From Thermoproteota archaeon (GTDB lineage: Archaea; Thermoproteota; Thermoprotei; Thermoproteales; Thermocladiaceae): DNA of 51,269 nt. Positions 25,045-33,670 of the stretch are shown here, piece by piece. Location: the NCBI GenBank assembly GCA_013153275.1, contig JAADER010000015.1, positions 1-51,269 of the forward strand. Reading direction: 5' to 3'. The number at the start of each line of letters is the position of its first letter. The first letter of the stretch is position 1. Made by a program: the position numbers and the translations under genes. The notes under the pieces are model-generated. The model did not search any database, was not told where the DNA came from, and worked only from the letters and a program-made list of their open reading frames with translations.

Positions 25045-25380
25045 CTATCTCACCCTTGCACCTACAGGTACCTGATCCTCCTTATCTACTTTAAGGAGAT
25101 AAGCTTTACCCTCGACATCTGCTGCCAGCAACATGCCCTGAGACTCGTATCCAAATATCTTTCTAGGCTCTATGTTTGCGAGAACTATGACTTTACGTCC
25201 AACAAGTTCTTCAGGGCTATACGTCTCGGCTATTCCAGCAACTATCTGCCTCACCTCTCCGCCTCCAATATCTACCTTGAGGAGCAGTAGCTTCCTGGCT
25301 CTCTCTATTCTTGAGGCCTCGATAACCTTGCCAACTCTAATATCTAGTCTCGAAAAATAGTCATAGCTTATCTTCTCCAT
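25045..25380 (-). CDS. Methionyl-tRNA synthetase beta subunit / tRNA-binding OB protein
   Basis: A 111-residue EMAP-II-like OB fold that binds tRNA structure. Seen are DYFSRLDIRVGKVIEASRIERA, the strand KVDIGGGEVRQIVAGIAETY, KVIVLANIEPRKIFGYESQGMLLAA, and the short end. In archaea this domain is commonly a separate partner of MetRS, raising tRNA affinity; the catalytic chain is not in the window. The bacterial CsaA group is similar but shorter in this region. Confidence 0.88.
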   Translation of the reverse strand: MEKISYDYFSRLDIRVGKVIEASRIERARKLLLLKVDIGGGEVRQIVAGIAETYSPEELVGRKVIVLANIEPRKIFGYESQGMLLAADVEGKAYLLKVDKEDQVPVGARVR

Positions 25381-25440
25381 GCCCTACATATATGTGGAGA
25401 GAGCTAATAAGGTTAACCGCCCTATATCACATGCATATAG

Positions 25441-26898
25441 ATGAGGAAGGTGCTTCTCGTCAGGTACGGAGAGATAGCGGTAAAAACCTGGAGGTTTAGG
25501 AAACAACTAGAGAAGTTATTACTCAGAAACATACTTAAAGGATTAGAAAAAGAGGGAATGCATCACATAAAGGGAAGGATAGAGGATGGAAGGATAATAA
25601 TCGATGAGCTCAAAGACGAGCAAGAGAGCAAGATCATCGACGTTGTTAGGAGAGTGTTCGGCGTAAAATCACTATCGCCCTCAATAGAGATAACGTTCAG
25701 AAACATCCAGGAGATAGTACAGGTAGCTGAGGACCTGTGGAGAGAGCACGTTAAGGGAAAGAGCTTTGCCATACGTTGCAGAAGAGTTGGAAAACACGAC
25801 TTTACGAGCAAGGATGTTGAGAAGAGTATAGGAATAGCCTTAGCTAAGTATGCTAGAGAGATCGATCTTAAGAACCCAGAGATAGAGCTCTACGTTGAGA
25901 TAAGAGGAGACAGAGCATACCTGTATAGGGAAATCATACCTGGACCTGGAGGTCTACCACTTGGATCTGAGGGCAGAGCCCTAGCACTCGTGTCAGGAGG
26001 ATTCGACTCTCCAGTAGCAGCCTGGCTAGTAATGAAGCGAGGTGTGAAGATAGATTTTCTCACAGTATCGTTAGCTGGAGAGCTTGATCTTGCACCATCT
26101 CTCAAAGTTATAACTTACTTAGCAGAGAGATGGGAGATAGGTTATAATCCGAGAATATTCATAGTACATGCTGAGAGCCTCGTCAAGGCTATAAGAGAGA
26201 GAGTTAGAAAGGAGGTATGGAACATAGTCTACAAGAAAGCATTATACTACATCGCAGACCAAGTATGTAGAAGGTTCAGAGGGTACAGAGCTATGGTAAC
26301 AGGAGACGTTATTGGACAGGTATCATCACAGACGTTAGACAACTTGTTCTCGACCTCTCAAGGACTGGTGACTCCGATAATCAGGCCACTGGCAGGCTTC
26401 GACAAGGACGAGATTGTTGATCTAGCTAGAAAAATAGGCACATATGACCTAAGTATGGAGGTATCTGAGTACTGTGCAGTGTTTGCAGAACGTCCAAAGA
26501 CATGGTCTACTCCTGAGGAAGTTATGATCGAGTTCTATAAGATTAAGAAGGTTGTTGACGAGATGATTAATAAGAATATCAGTATAGTATCGCTCGATGA
26601 AGCTAAGATCCTGATAGAAGCCCTCAAGCATAGGACCGTTATGACAGACCTGAGAGCTGAGGATGTTCCTGACGGAGCAGTTATACTGGACGTGAGACCT
26701 AGAAGAGACTTCAAGCTACGGTTAGATTCTAAGGACGTCAAAATCGTGGAGTGCTCTATAGATGATGTCTTCAGGATCGTGGAGTCCCTAGGGAGAGACA
26801 AGACATACATAGTGTACTGCTCGTCTCCACTCGTCTCCAGGTACATAGCGTCAAAGCTCAGAGAAGGGGGATATACAGCATATAGTCTGGTCCTCTAG
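25441..26898 (+). CDS. thiI: ThiI: tRNA 4-thiouridine synthase with C-terminal rhodanese domain
   Basis: Sulfurtransferase for s4U8 in tRNA, sometimes also for thiamine thiazole. Domain order over 485 residues: ferredoxin-like N-terminal region (LVRYGEIAVKTWRFR), THUMP domain (about 60-165), PP-loop ATPase with SGGFDSP (185-191), a conserved Cys345 (SEYCAVF), then a rhodanese-like domain (about 395-485) with DVRPRRDF and a catalytic-position Cys460 in YIVYCSSPLVSR. Many archaeal ThiI proteins stop before the rhodanese domain, so the full E. coli-like form is notable. It converges on purM with a 4-nt overlap. Confidence 0.92.
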   Translation: MRKVLLVRYGEIAVKTWRFRKQLEKLLLRNILKGLEKEGMHHIKGRIEDGRIIIDELKDEQESKIIDVVRRVFGVKSLSPSIEITFRNIQEIVQVAEDLWREHVKGKSFAIRCRRVGKHDFTSKDVEKSIGIALAKYAREIDLKNPEIELYVEIRGDRAYLYREIIPGPGGLPLGSEGRALALVSGGFDSPVAAWLVMKRGVKIDFLTVSLAGELDLAPSLKVITYLAERWEIGYNPRIFIVHAESLVKAIRERVRKEVWNIVYKKALYYIADQVCRRFRGYRAMVTGDVIGQVSSQTLDNLFSTSQGLVTPIIRPLAGFDKDEIVDLARKIGTYDLSMEVSEYCAVFAERPKTWSTPEEVMIEFYKIKKVVDEMINKNISIVSLDEAKILIEALKHRTVMTDLRAEDVPDGAVILDVRPRRDFKLRLDSKDVKIVECSIDDVFRIVESLGRDKTYIVYCSSPLVSRYIASKLREGGYTAYSLVL

Positions 26899-27917
26899 TA
26901 CTCTATCTCTGAGCCAGTATACGCTCTTATCACTACCTTACCGTTCCCCTCAGTTACTTTACCAATTATCTGAGCATTATATCCACTGTCCCTGCATACT
27001 CTGATTATCTCGTTAGAGCTCTCTCTTGGACATATGACTACCGTCCCTATTCCCATGTTGAACACTCTGTACATCTCTTCCATAGGTACGTTCCCTTCTC
27101 TCTGAATTAGCTTGAATATCTGTGGCGGGTCTGGCAAGTTGTCAAGTATCAGGTTCATGTTCTTGCCTATCACTCTCTTAAGCTTTGTGAATGCTCCTCC
27201 TGTCACATGCGCTGCACATCTTATGAGTCTCCTTTCGTATAGTGAGAGGATTAGTTCGCTATATATGTAGGTTTCTCTAGATAATTCCTCTCCTATTGTT
27301 CTACCAAGTTCCTCAATATATGTATCGGCACTGTACTTAGATAGGAGAACCTTTCTCGCCAGTGAGAGACCGTTAGCATGTATGCCATTGCTCTCTAATC
27401 CTATGACCACGTCTCCAGGCTGTGGAGCCTCAGGTACGTGTCTTCTTAGTCCTATAACGAAGCAGCAGATATCGGGGTATGATACTACGTCTGGCATTAT
27501 TGCAGTCTCTCCGCCGATTATCAGACATCTACCATGTAGAGCTGCCTTGTACGCTCCCTCCATTATGTCTCTGAACTTCTCATCGTCAGATGATGGTAAG
27601 GCTATATACATTGATGCTGCAACAGGTTGGAAACCGTCTACTGCTACATCGTTGAGGTTCATTGCAAGCGCATCCCATCCTGCAACCCATAGTTTACCTG
27701 TCATCTGGAGGACTATGACTTTGGTGCCTACTCCGTCAGCGTGAAGACAGATCTCGTGGTCTCCAAGCTTTATGCTTGATGCATATCTTTCTATTCCTGA
27801 TACCTCGATCCCAAGTCTCTGAGATAGCTGCCTTATGATCTCATGAGCGATCTCATGCATCTGCCTGTGCTTAGCAAGGTCGACACCTGCCTTAGCATAG
27901 GTCCAGGGCTCTGCCAT
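26895..27917 (-). CDS. purM: Phosphoribosylformylglycinamidine cyclo-ligase
   Basis: Fifth step of purine synthesis, closing the imidazole ring to AIR with ATP. The 340 residues begin MAEPWTYAKAGVDLAKH, the family's usual YxxAGVD start. ATP-site motifs are LHADGVGTKVIVLQMTGK and AMNLNDVAVDGFQP; later come IIGGETAIMPD, VIGLESNGIHANGLSLAR and HVTGGAFTKLKRVI. The frame is open 53 codons further upstream, but those residues (Cys- and Arg-rich) match nothing. The ATG at 27917 lies about 31 nt after the TTTAAATAT promoter. No other pur gene is adjacent. Confidence 0.94.
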   Translation of the reverse strand: MAEPWTYAKAGVDLAKHRQMHEIAHEIIRQLSQRLGIEVSGIERYASSIKLGDHEICLHADGVGTKVIVLQMTGKLWVAGWDALAMNLNDVAVDGFQPVAASMYIALPSSDDEKFRDIMEGAYKAALHGRCLIIGGETAIMPDVVSYPDICCFVIGLRRHVPEAPQPGDVVIGLESNGIHANGLSLARKVLLSKYSADTYIEELGRTIGEELSRETYIYSELILSLYERRLIRCAAHVTGGAFTKLKRVIGKNMNLILDNLPDPPQIFKLIQREGNVPMEEMYRVFNMGIGTVVICPRESSNEIIRVCRDSGYNAQIIGKVTEGNGKVVIRAYTGSEIEY

Positions 27918-27942
27918 TGCGATATTACTTATTTTGTAGGAT

Positions 27943-27954
27943 ATATTTAAATAT
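27943..27954 (-). promoter_or_regulatory. Symmetric TATA element of purM
   Basis: ATATTTAAATAT is a perfect 12-nt palindrome about 31 nt before the purM ATG. It overlaps the first possible ATG of the divergent DUF6884 gene, so for that gene it lies too close to act as a normal TATA from the start at 27962. Confidence 0.5.
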
Positions 27955-27961
27955 GGTAAGG

Positions 27962-28429
27962 ATGGAGCTCTGCGTAGTCTCCTGTGGCAAGAGGAAGATA
28001 TGGGACACATATAGGAACGTTCCAGCACGTGTACCAGCATGCAAGGCGTATACAGGAACGCTGACACGCTTAGCAATTAAGTACGCCGAGACCTTCTATC
28101 CTGGCTCCTGGCTAATACTCTCGGGAAAGTATGGCCTCCTGTTTCCCTGGGAGGAAATAGAGAACTACAATAAGAAGCTTGTTAAAGTGGATGACAGGTT
28201 CATAAGCTTACTGAGAAGCCAGATAGAGGAGAAGGATCTAATGAAGTATAGTAGAGTACTTATTCTCGGAGGAGAAAACTATGTTAAGGCATGTGAGCTA
28301 GCTTTCAAGAGCTTCAACATAGAGGTGATGGCCCCATTAAGAGGACTAAGCATGTTTGCTAGAATGAGAGTCCTGTCAGAGGCCCTCAAGAGGGGTCTAA
28401 AGATAGAGTATATGTTATGTAGAACGTAG
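27962..28429 (+). CDS. DUF6884 family protein
   Basis: A 155-residue protein of a widespread but uncharacterised family. Family features are the opening LCVVSCGKRKIWD, ACKAYTG, and WLILSGKYGLLFPWEEI, then VLILGGENYVKACELAF. Members are often described near base-modification or DNA-related genes, but no function is established to my knowledge. The ATG at 27962 puts the VVSCGK strand at the expected place; an ATG at 27953 is possible. Divergent from purM. Confidence 0.75.
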   Translation: MELCVVSCGKRKIWDTYRNVPARVPACKAYTGTLTRLAIKYAETFYPGSWLILSGKYGLLFPWEEIENYNKKLVKVDDRFISLLRSQIEEKDLMKYSRVLILGGENYVKACELAFKSFNIEVMAPLRGLSMFARMRVLSEALKRGLKIEYMLCRT

Positions 28430-28437
28430 CTATGTTC

Positions 28438-29295
28438 TTACTCTTCCTCCTCTTCCTCGACAATTACTCTCTTCTTTGTCTCTGGAGCCTCTTGGACAGC
28501 CTTCTTCATTGCTCTAATCTCCTCTTCAGGTAGCTTCTCTATAACTACTCCTCCACGCGTGAACTTTATGTACTTGTCCCAGTGTACTTTCAATCCTTCG
28601 TCAGTTATCTCGAGAGGGTGTCTACGCATGCTATGTTTTGTAGCTCTCATCTTCCACACTATTATCGACCTATAGAGCTCACCATCGTACTCGTCCAGAT
28701 CTAGCCTTATTATGCCATCAACAGCGTGCTCCACACCTGGACCTCCAAAACCTCTCTCACCAGCAGATACCTGACTCACAAATATTGCAGTACATCCTAG
28801 CCCGGCTATGACTCTCTTCAGCAACATGACTACTGATCTTGCTACTGCCGGCTTTGTCAGGTAGAGTGTGGATACTGAGTCTATCACTACTCTCACAGCA
28901 TCTACATCCTTTATCGCCTGTCTCAGTACGTCAATCATCTCTCTAACATCGTCTGGGTTCCTGACAACGTACTTCTCACGTTCTGCATATCTCCCTATCC
29001 CTCCTGTAAAGGCGTCTACGAGTGCGAACTTTCCTTCCTCCTCATATTTAGATATATCCCATCCAAAATGTTTAAAGCTTCTCCTAACTGATGCTGGATG
29101 TTCTTCTAGTGCTACAAAGACCCCTGGCTCACCCTCTACCAGACCATTATATAGGAACTGCATCCCAAGAATAGACTTTCCCGTTCCAGGTCCTCCACTT
29201 ACTAGTACTATGTTTCTCTCAGGTATTCCACCATAGAGTATCTCGTCTAGGCCTGGTATTCTCGTTCTTACTCTCCTAACGACCTCCGAGCTCAT
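28438..29295 (-). CDS. KaiC-like RecA-superfamily ATPase
   Basis: A single-domain 285-residue KaiC-family ATPase. Seen are [19 protein letters not shown], Walker A GGPGTGKS, the catalytic Glu pair in [12 protein letters not shown], Walker B strand [13 protein letters not shown], and [20 protein letters not shown]. The C-terminal tail is acidic (VEEEEEE). Archaeal stand-alone KaiC-like proteins act as phospho-signalling or assembly ATPases; partners are unknown. It is third in an operon with the glutamate synthase-like and 119-residue genes, overlapping the latter by 4 nt. Confidence 0.87.
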   Translation of the reverse strand: MSSEVVRRVRTRIPGLDEILYGGIPERNIVLVSGGPGTGKSILGMQFLYNGLVEGEPGVFVALEEHPASVRRSFKHFGWDISKYEEEGKFALVDAFTGGIGRYAEREKYVVRNPDDVREMIDVLRQAIKDVDAVRVVIDSVSTLYLTKPAVARSVVMLLKRVIAGLGCTAIFVSQVSAGERGFGGPGVEHAVDGIIRLDLDEYDGELYRSIIVWKMRATKHSMRRHPLEITDEGLKVHWDKYIKFTRGGVVIEKLPEEEIRAMKKAVQEAPETKKRVIVEEEEEE

Positions 29296-29651
29296 ATTCT
29301 AAATGTTCCAGGGGAGGTTATAAGTCCTTGGAGTATATCTATAGTGATCGTTGTTTCTATTCTAATTGCGTTAGCATGTGGTGCATATATGTACCAGTCA
29401 GTCACCTGTATGTTACGTCTGAGTCTCCTGACGAGCTCGTTTATTGTGTCGAGCTTGAGAGGTCTAGAGTGGTATATCTTTATGCTAAGCTTGTAGAGGG
29501 AACCTACCTGTATAGGAGATATGCCTACTCTAACGAATCTGAGAGACTGGGGCTCCTCTCTCTTCAGGAAGTCGGCTACGGCCTTCCTGATAGATCCCTG
29601 TAATCTAGATATATATCTCTGAACTAGCTTCTGTCTTTCTACGCTCACCAA
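29292..29651 (-). CDS. Hypothetical protein between glutamate synthase-like and KaiC-like genes
   Basis: A 119-residue basic protein I do not recognise. An amphipathic N-terminal helix ([19 protein letters not shown]) is followed by alternating strands ([35 protein letters not shown]). It overlaps the gene before it by 7 nt and the KaiC-like gene after it by 4 nt, so it is tightly coupled to both and may be an adaptor for the ATPase; that is inferred from position only. Confidence 0.65.
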   Translation of the reverse strand: MVSVERQKLVQRYISRLQGSIRKAVADFLKREEPQSLRFVRVGISPIQVGSLYKLSIKIYHSRPLKLDTINELVRRLRRNIQVTDWYIYAPHANAIRIETTITIDILQGLITSPGTFRI

Positions 29652-31942
29652 GACCCAGCAAGCTTTACATCTATTAATTTCCTAACTCTTGGATCAATAT
29701 CGAGAACTCTTAACAGCTCTCTATTACCTACTAAACTACTCTGAACGTTATATACACCAGCTGCACCACATAGCAGAGCTATCTCACGTTTGAGACCTAT
29801 GAAGAGCTTACACAGCTTCTCCAGCAGCTCCTCCTCGCTTGCTACTTTAGGAATCGCGTACCTAGTTATTGTGTACACTTCAACTAGGTCAGCTCCTAAC
29901 GCTATGAGCTTAGTTATGTCTCCACTGTCTCTTATCTTGTGGTAGTTCACTATGATAGTCTTGTAATAGCGCGCACCTAACATTCTCAGTTTCTTATCTA
30001 GTTGCACAAGCGCTATCTCGAGATCAGCCTTCCTGTTAAGGTCAGAGTTCAGGAGGAAGCCGTCAACCACTCTGACCGTCTCTCTATCTATCTTGTTGAC
30101 GGCCTCTATAGCTGGTTCGAGATGCAGTATCGGTACTCTACCACTCTTCTTTACCTCTCTACACTGTTCCAAGTTTTCGCAGAGTACTAGTATGCCGCTA
30201 GGATACTTAACTATGCACTCTCCCGATGCTGGTTCCTCAAGGTCTATATTTGTGAGGTCTGTAATTATGTTTAACATTCTTGCAAGCTTCATGTAGATCC
30301 TCACATAGTCTACATGTTCCTCAGGGACCCTAGCTACAAGAGGCATGCTGAGAGTCCTCAAGCCTCCAAACACGATGAACTCGAGATCGACATACTCTCT
30401 GTAGGGGTCTATTGAGGGTCTCGTGACCTGTGCTCCATCTATTCTCAGCCAGTCAAGTATCTTTCTAGGTTTCTCTACCTCTGGAGGTGCATCGCTTCCT
30501 GCCCCTATGACAACTATGTCCCCAGTCTCCACCAGTTTAGAATAGTATTGAACATATTTGCTTCTTCTGAACTCTTTCTCCCCCTCATCATACCTGTATG
30601 GTAGAGGATCACTGCTCTTAACCTCTCCAAGCATGAGGATCCTGTTAAGCTCATCGTCAATGTTCTGACCTGATAAGAGGTCTCTCCGACCTACGAGATC
30701 TCTCAGCCTCTTCAGTCCAAGCATCTTCAGTATTAGACGTAGCTCAGCGAGGAACCCCTTCATAAAGTTGTAGAGCCTCTCTATAGCAAAGTCCAGGTCC
30801 ACCACTCTTGAGCCGTCTGTGAGGCTGCTGGCTAGTCCGGCCGGGCATCTCCCTAGATTACAGGTGTGGCACATTATGCATCCCATGGCTATGAGCCCAG
30901 CGGTCCCTATGCTCACCATGTCTGCCCCTAGTGCAATCAGCTTTGCAGCATCGTCAGCAGATGATATTCTCCCAGATGCTACTATAGTGAACCCGTCTCT
31001 AAGCCCCTCTCTTCTCAGCACTGCATCTGCTGCAGCTACTGCAAGCTCTATAGGTATGCCTACATGATCTCTGACGACTATTGGCGTTGCTCCTGTTCCT
31101 GCACCGTGGCTATCTATTATCGCTCCATCTGCACCCATTCTAGCTATTCCCGACACCACGTAAGGGACGTAGTTTGTTGCAGCAACCTTCACAAACACTG
31201 GCTTGCCAGTCGCCTCCTTCAGGGCCCATATCCTCTGCCCAAGATCCTCTATACTATAGATATCGTGATGAGGTGCGGGAGATAGAGCATCAACGCCTGG
31301 AGGAATCCTCCTGACTCTCGATATGATGTTCGTGACCTTGCTACCTGGAAGATGACCCCCTATTCCAGGTTTGGCTCCCTGTCCAATCTTTATTGTCACT
31401 CCCATGCCCTTATTAAGCACCTCTATGTCAATTCCAAACCTGGCAGATGCCCACTGGACGAAGAACCTCCTATATCTCTCAGCTATTACAGGATGTAGAC
31501 CTCCTTCTCCAAGTCCGCTTATTGCTCCTATCTTCTCAGCGACATCTACAAAAGCTATGTTAGGATTACCACATAATGCTCCAAACGACATATCTGCAAA
31601 ATATACTGGAGCCTCAAGAACAATAGCATCCCTGACCTTCTGCTCAATGTCCTCAAAGTCTGGGACCTCTCTCATCTTTATAACATGACTCAGATCTATG
31701 TTACCGTACTCGCTCTCAGGAATGTTCTCAACGATGATCTCATCTTCGAATCCTCTGAACCTTATCCTGTCAAGTATCCGGTATCGATGTATAGGTCTCT
31801 TAAATATCTTCCAAGGCCTACCTGTCACTGCCAGTCTCCTAATATGTTCTATCCTCTCACTGCACCAGAACTCCTCCTCCGGCCCTTTAGGCACATACTT
31901 GAGATACTCCTTAATATACTGAACATTAGGAGTCACTAACAT
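29645..31942 (-). CDS. Glutamate synthase-like FMN/Fe-S protein with degenerate C-terminal repeat
   Basis: A 765-residue protein. Residues about 20-430 match the FMN-binding synthase domain of GltB: ADMSFGALCGNPNIAF, GEGGLHP, GIGGHLPGSKVT, SPAPHHDIYSIEDLGQRI, and the iron-sulfur Cys C355, C358, C361 and C366. The glutaminase domain is absent, as in archaeal-type GltB. Residues about 440-765 look like a second, decayed barrel end: TKLIALGADLVEVYT mirrors AKLIALGADMVSIGT, but the Cys are missing. It could make glutamate with separate glutaminase and reductase parts, or use another substrate. First gene of the KaiC-like operon. Confidence 0.82.
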   Translation of the reverse strand: MLVTPNVQYIKEYLKYVPKGPEEEFWCSERIEHIRRLAVTGRPWKIFKRPIHRYRILDRIRFRGFEDEIIVENIPESEYGNIDLSHVIKMREVPDFEDIEQKVRDAIVLEAPVYFADMSFGALCGNPNIAFVDVAEKIGAISGLGEGGLHPVIAERYRRFFVQWASARFGIDIEVLNKGMGVTIKIGQGAKPGIGGHLPGSKVTNIISRVRRIPPGVDALSPAPHHDIYSIEDLGQRIWALKEATGKPVFVKVAATNYVPYVVSGIARMGADGAIIDSHGAGTGATPIVVRDHVGIPIELAVAAADAVLRREGLRDGFTIVASGRISSADDAAKLIALGADMVSIGTAGLIAMGCIMCHTCNLGRCPAGLASSLTDGSRVVDLDFAIERLYNFMKGFLAELRLILKMLGLKRLRDLVGRRDLLSGQNIDDELNRILMLGEVKSSDPLPYRYDEGEKEFRRSKYVQYYSKLVETGDIVVIGAGSDAPPEVEKPRKILDWLRIDGAQVTRPSIDPYREYVDLEFIVFGGLRTLSMPLVARVPEEHVDYVRIYMKLARMLNIITDLTNIDLEEPASGECIVKYPSGILVLCENLEQCREVKKSGRVPILHLEPAIEAVNKIDRETVRVVDGFLLNSDLNRKADLEIALVQLDKKLRMLGARYYKTIIVNYHKIRDSGDITKLIALGADLVEVYTITRYAIPKVASEEELLEKLCKLFIGLKREIALLCGAAGVYNVQSSLVGNRELLRVLDIDPRVRKLIDVKLAGSW

Positions 31943-32107
31943 ATTGGTAAAGCATGAAAACGCGTAAAAGATATTTAACTATTAACCCAGGGAAGCACAA
32001 AGCTAAACAGAGAAAAGGAGAATACATAAATCTCAGATACAACACAGAGAGCACAGAGAGAAACAGCCTGAAATGTCGCCCCGCAGAGCACAGTCATGAG
32101 AGGAATC

Positions 32108-32115
32108 TATAAAAC
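32108..32115 (+). promoter_or_regulatory. TATA box setting the start at 32138
   Basis: CTATAAAA lies about 27 nt before the ATG at 32138, favouring that leaderless start over the ATG at 32096, which is upstream of the TATA. The rest of the 31943-32107 gap shows a minus-strand GTTAAATATC (about 31970-31979) for the glutamate synthase-like gene and nothing else I recognise. Confidence 0.5.
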
Positions 32116-32137
32116 TAGGCACTACACGACTAGCCAT

Positions 32138-33016
32138 ATGGCAGTATCTTACCAGATTCCTGAAGATATAAAGAGGATGCTTGACGCCATTAAGGCGAGA
32201 CTCAGAGAGTTCCTCGAGATGGAGTATGTGAGGACTGGCCGAGTTAGGGAGATAGAGAAGCTCTGGCTTGCTCTCGAGTTTCCTGAATATATAAGGTATA
32301 GGGACACTGAGTGGAATCCTCACAGCATGGAGCTCACACAGTATGAGGACGATATAATAAGGTTCATGTCTACGCACCTTAGAGGCATAATACCTGAGGA
32401 GGCGATAGCTAACGCAGATCTAGCATACATAATCAAGTTCAGCACAACATCGATGAGGATTCGCGACATACTTTATCAGGCCCTTGTAGAGACCATTCAG
32501 GAGCTTGAGGAGGTGAAGAGGGTCCTCATGGAGGAGGTGAAGAGCAATCTTAAGCTTCTGGATAGAGAAAGCAAGGAGCTCGCGCTGGCTCTATATCTGG
32601 ACGGCGACATCGTTAGGGATGGAAGGCTGATTCTTGTCAACACGTATCTCGAGACCGTGTTCATGCCTACTCTGAGGATAATATTCAGGAGAAGAGACCT
32701 CAATGAGGAGAAGTTGAAGGAGGCGGTCACCGAGCTAATCAAGTACGGACTCCTAGCACACGCATCCTGGAAGTTCATGAACATGATATTTAACATGTAC
32801 ATAGTACCCCCATTCCTGACGGATCTATGGAGCCAGCTTCCGCTACATATAGACATTGCCATACCTAAGTTCAGAGCCATAGAGATAGAACAGAGAAAAC
32901 ATCTGCAGAGCCTTCTCGAAGAGCTTAAGAGACTGATAGATGAGAACAAGAGGGAGGATGCACTCAAGAAGATTAATGAGCTAAGACAGCTAATAGACAA
33001 GATACTGCTAACATGA
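32138..33016 (+). CDS. Hypothetical helical protein
   Basis: A 292-residue, mostly alpha-helical soluble protein without a recognised domain. Charged helical stretches dominate (AIKARLREFLEMEYVRTG, EELEEVKRVLMEEVKSN), and the C terminus is a probable coiled coil (LQSLLEELKRLIDENKREDA). A more hydrophobic part around MNMIFNMYIVPPFLTDLW may be buried or membrane-associated. The stop codon TGA lies inside the box C of a C/D RNA (33013-33019). Confidence 0.7.
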   Translation: MAVSYQIPEDIKRMLDAIKARLREFLEMEYVRTGRVREIEKLWLALEFPEYIRYRDTEWNPHSMELTQYEDDIIRFMSTHLRGIIPEEAIANADLAYIIKFSTTSMRIRDILYQALVETIQELEEVKRVLMEEVKSNLKLLDRESKELALALYLDGDIVRDGRLILVNTYLETVFMPTLRIIFRRRDLNEEKLKEAVTELIKYGLLAHASWKFMNMIFNMYIVPPFLTDLWSQLPLHIDIAIPKFRAIEIEQRKHLQSLLEELKRLIDENKREDALKKINELRQLIDKILLT

Positions 33017-33064
33017 TGATAGAGCCCCTTTCTGAGAAATGATGTATAGAACCACCGGCACTGA
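33013..33064 (+). ncRNA. C/D box guide RNA spanning the 3' end of the preceding gene
   Basis: Box C ATGATGA (33013-33019), 12-nt guide TAGAGCCCCTTT, box D' CTGA (33032-33035), 3-nt linker, box C' ATGATGT (33039-33045), 15-nt guide ATAGAACCACCGGCA, box D CTGA (33061-33064). It exactly fills the gap between the stop of the 292-residue protein and the end of tsr3. I see no convincing separate TATA, so it may be cut from the upstream mRNA. Confidence 0.68.
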
Positions 33065-33616
33065 CTACTCCACATCATGAAACTCTCTAAGCATCCTCAT
33101 GACATTATCATCGCTATACTCGAAGTACCTGCTCTCAACGTCGATAAGCCCCCTACTATATGCCTCCAGCCTCTCACGATTTATTCTCAGGAACTCGGGA
33201 CCCCACTTGAACACTGAGAGCATGGTCTCTGCAAGATCCTTAAAACCAACTATGTACAGTGCTGCGGCAATAGCCTCAACGGTAGTCAACATGTATGGCT
33301 TACCATAGTGAGATGGGTTAGCAGATACGAGAAACGGTAACCTTCTTCGAACACCTCTCAGAAACCTGTTCACACTCTCAAACGTTCTCACTGACCTAGC
33401 CCAAGAGCAATCTACGGCTAATATGCCCCTCCTCTCAACTATCTCCCTATCATCTGGAGTAATCACGTGTCGAGAGAATGGGTCAAGAATGAGAACACCT
33501 CTAGGAGAGAGTCTGGGACTTCTAATGATGTCTGCAAGTCCGAACTTAGCAAGCCTGAGAGCCGTATTCTTTTTAGGATCGTCCTGCCTCAAATATAGTA
33601 TGAACACTCTTACCAT
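33065..33616 (-). CDS. tsr3: Tsr3-type rRNA aminocarboxypropyltransferase (DUF367)
   Basis: Transfers the aminocarboxypropyl group of SAM to a small-subunit rRNA uridine (acp3U, or m1acp3Psi in eukaryotes). Seen are the N-terminal QDDPKKNTALRLAKFGLA, LDPFSRHVITPDD, AVDCSWAR, and the core LPFLVSANPSHYGKPYMLTTVEAIAAALYIVG (quoted in two parts across residues about 94-125), plus FKWGPEFLRIN. At 183 residues the length fits archaeal members. Together with the flanking C/D RNA it makes an rRNA-modification neighbourhood. Confidence 0.92.
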   Translation of the reverse strand: MVRVFILYLRQDDPKKNTALRLAKFGLADIIRSPRLSPRGVLILDPFSRHVITPDDREIVERRGILAVDCSWARSVRTFESVNRFLRGVRRRLPFLVSANPSHYGKPYMLTTVEAIAAALYIVGFKDLAETMLSVFKWGPEFLRINRERLEAYSRGLIDVESRYFEYSDDNVMRMLREFHDVE

Positions 33617-33670
33617 TATCTACGATACAGCTTATGAGCATGTTTATATATCATTCCACAGTGGTACAGA

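Noticed and set aside
27943-27962. Palindromic TATA at purM as a two-way promoter
   Set aside because: It is only about 14 nt from the DUF6884 start at 27962 and overlaps an ATG of that gene, too close for a normal plus-strand TATA.
27918-28076. 53 extra codons before purM
   Set aside because: They lie beyond the promoter, overlap the divergent DUF6884 gene, and match no PurM N terminus.
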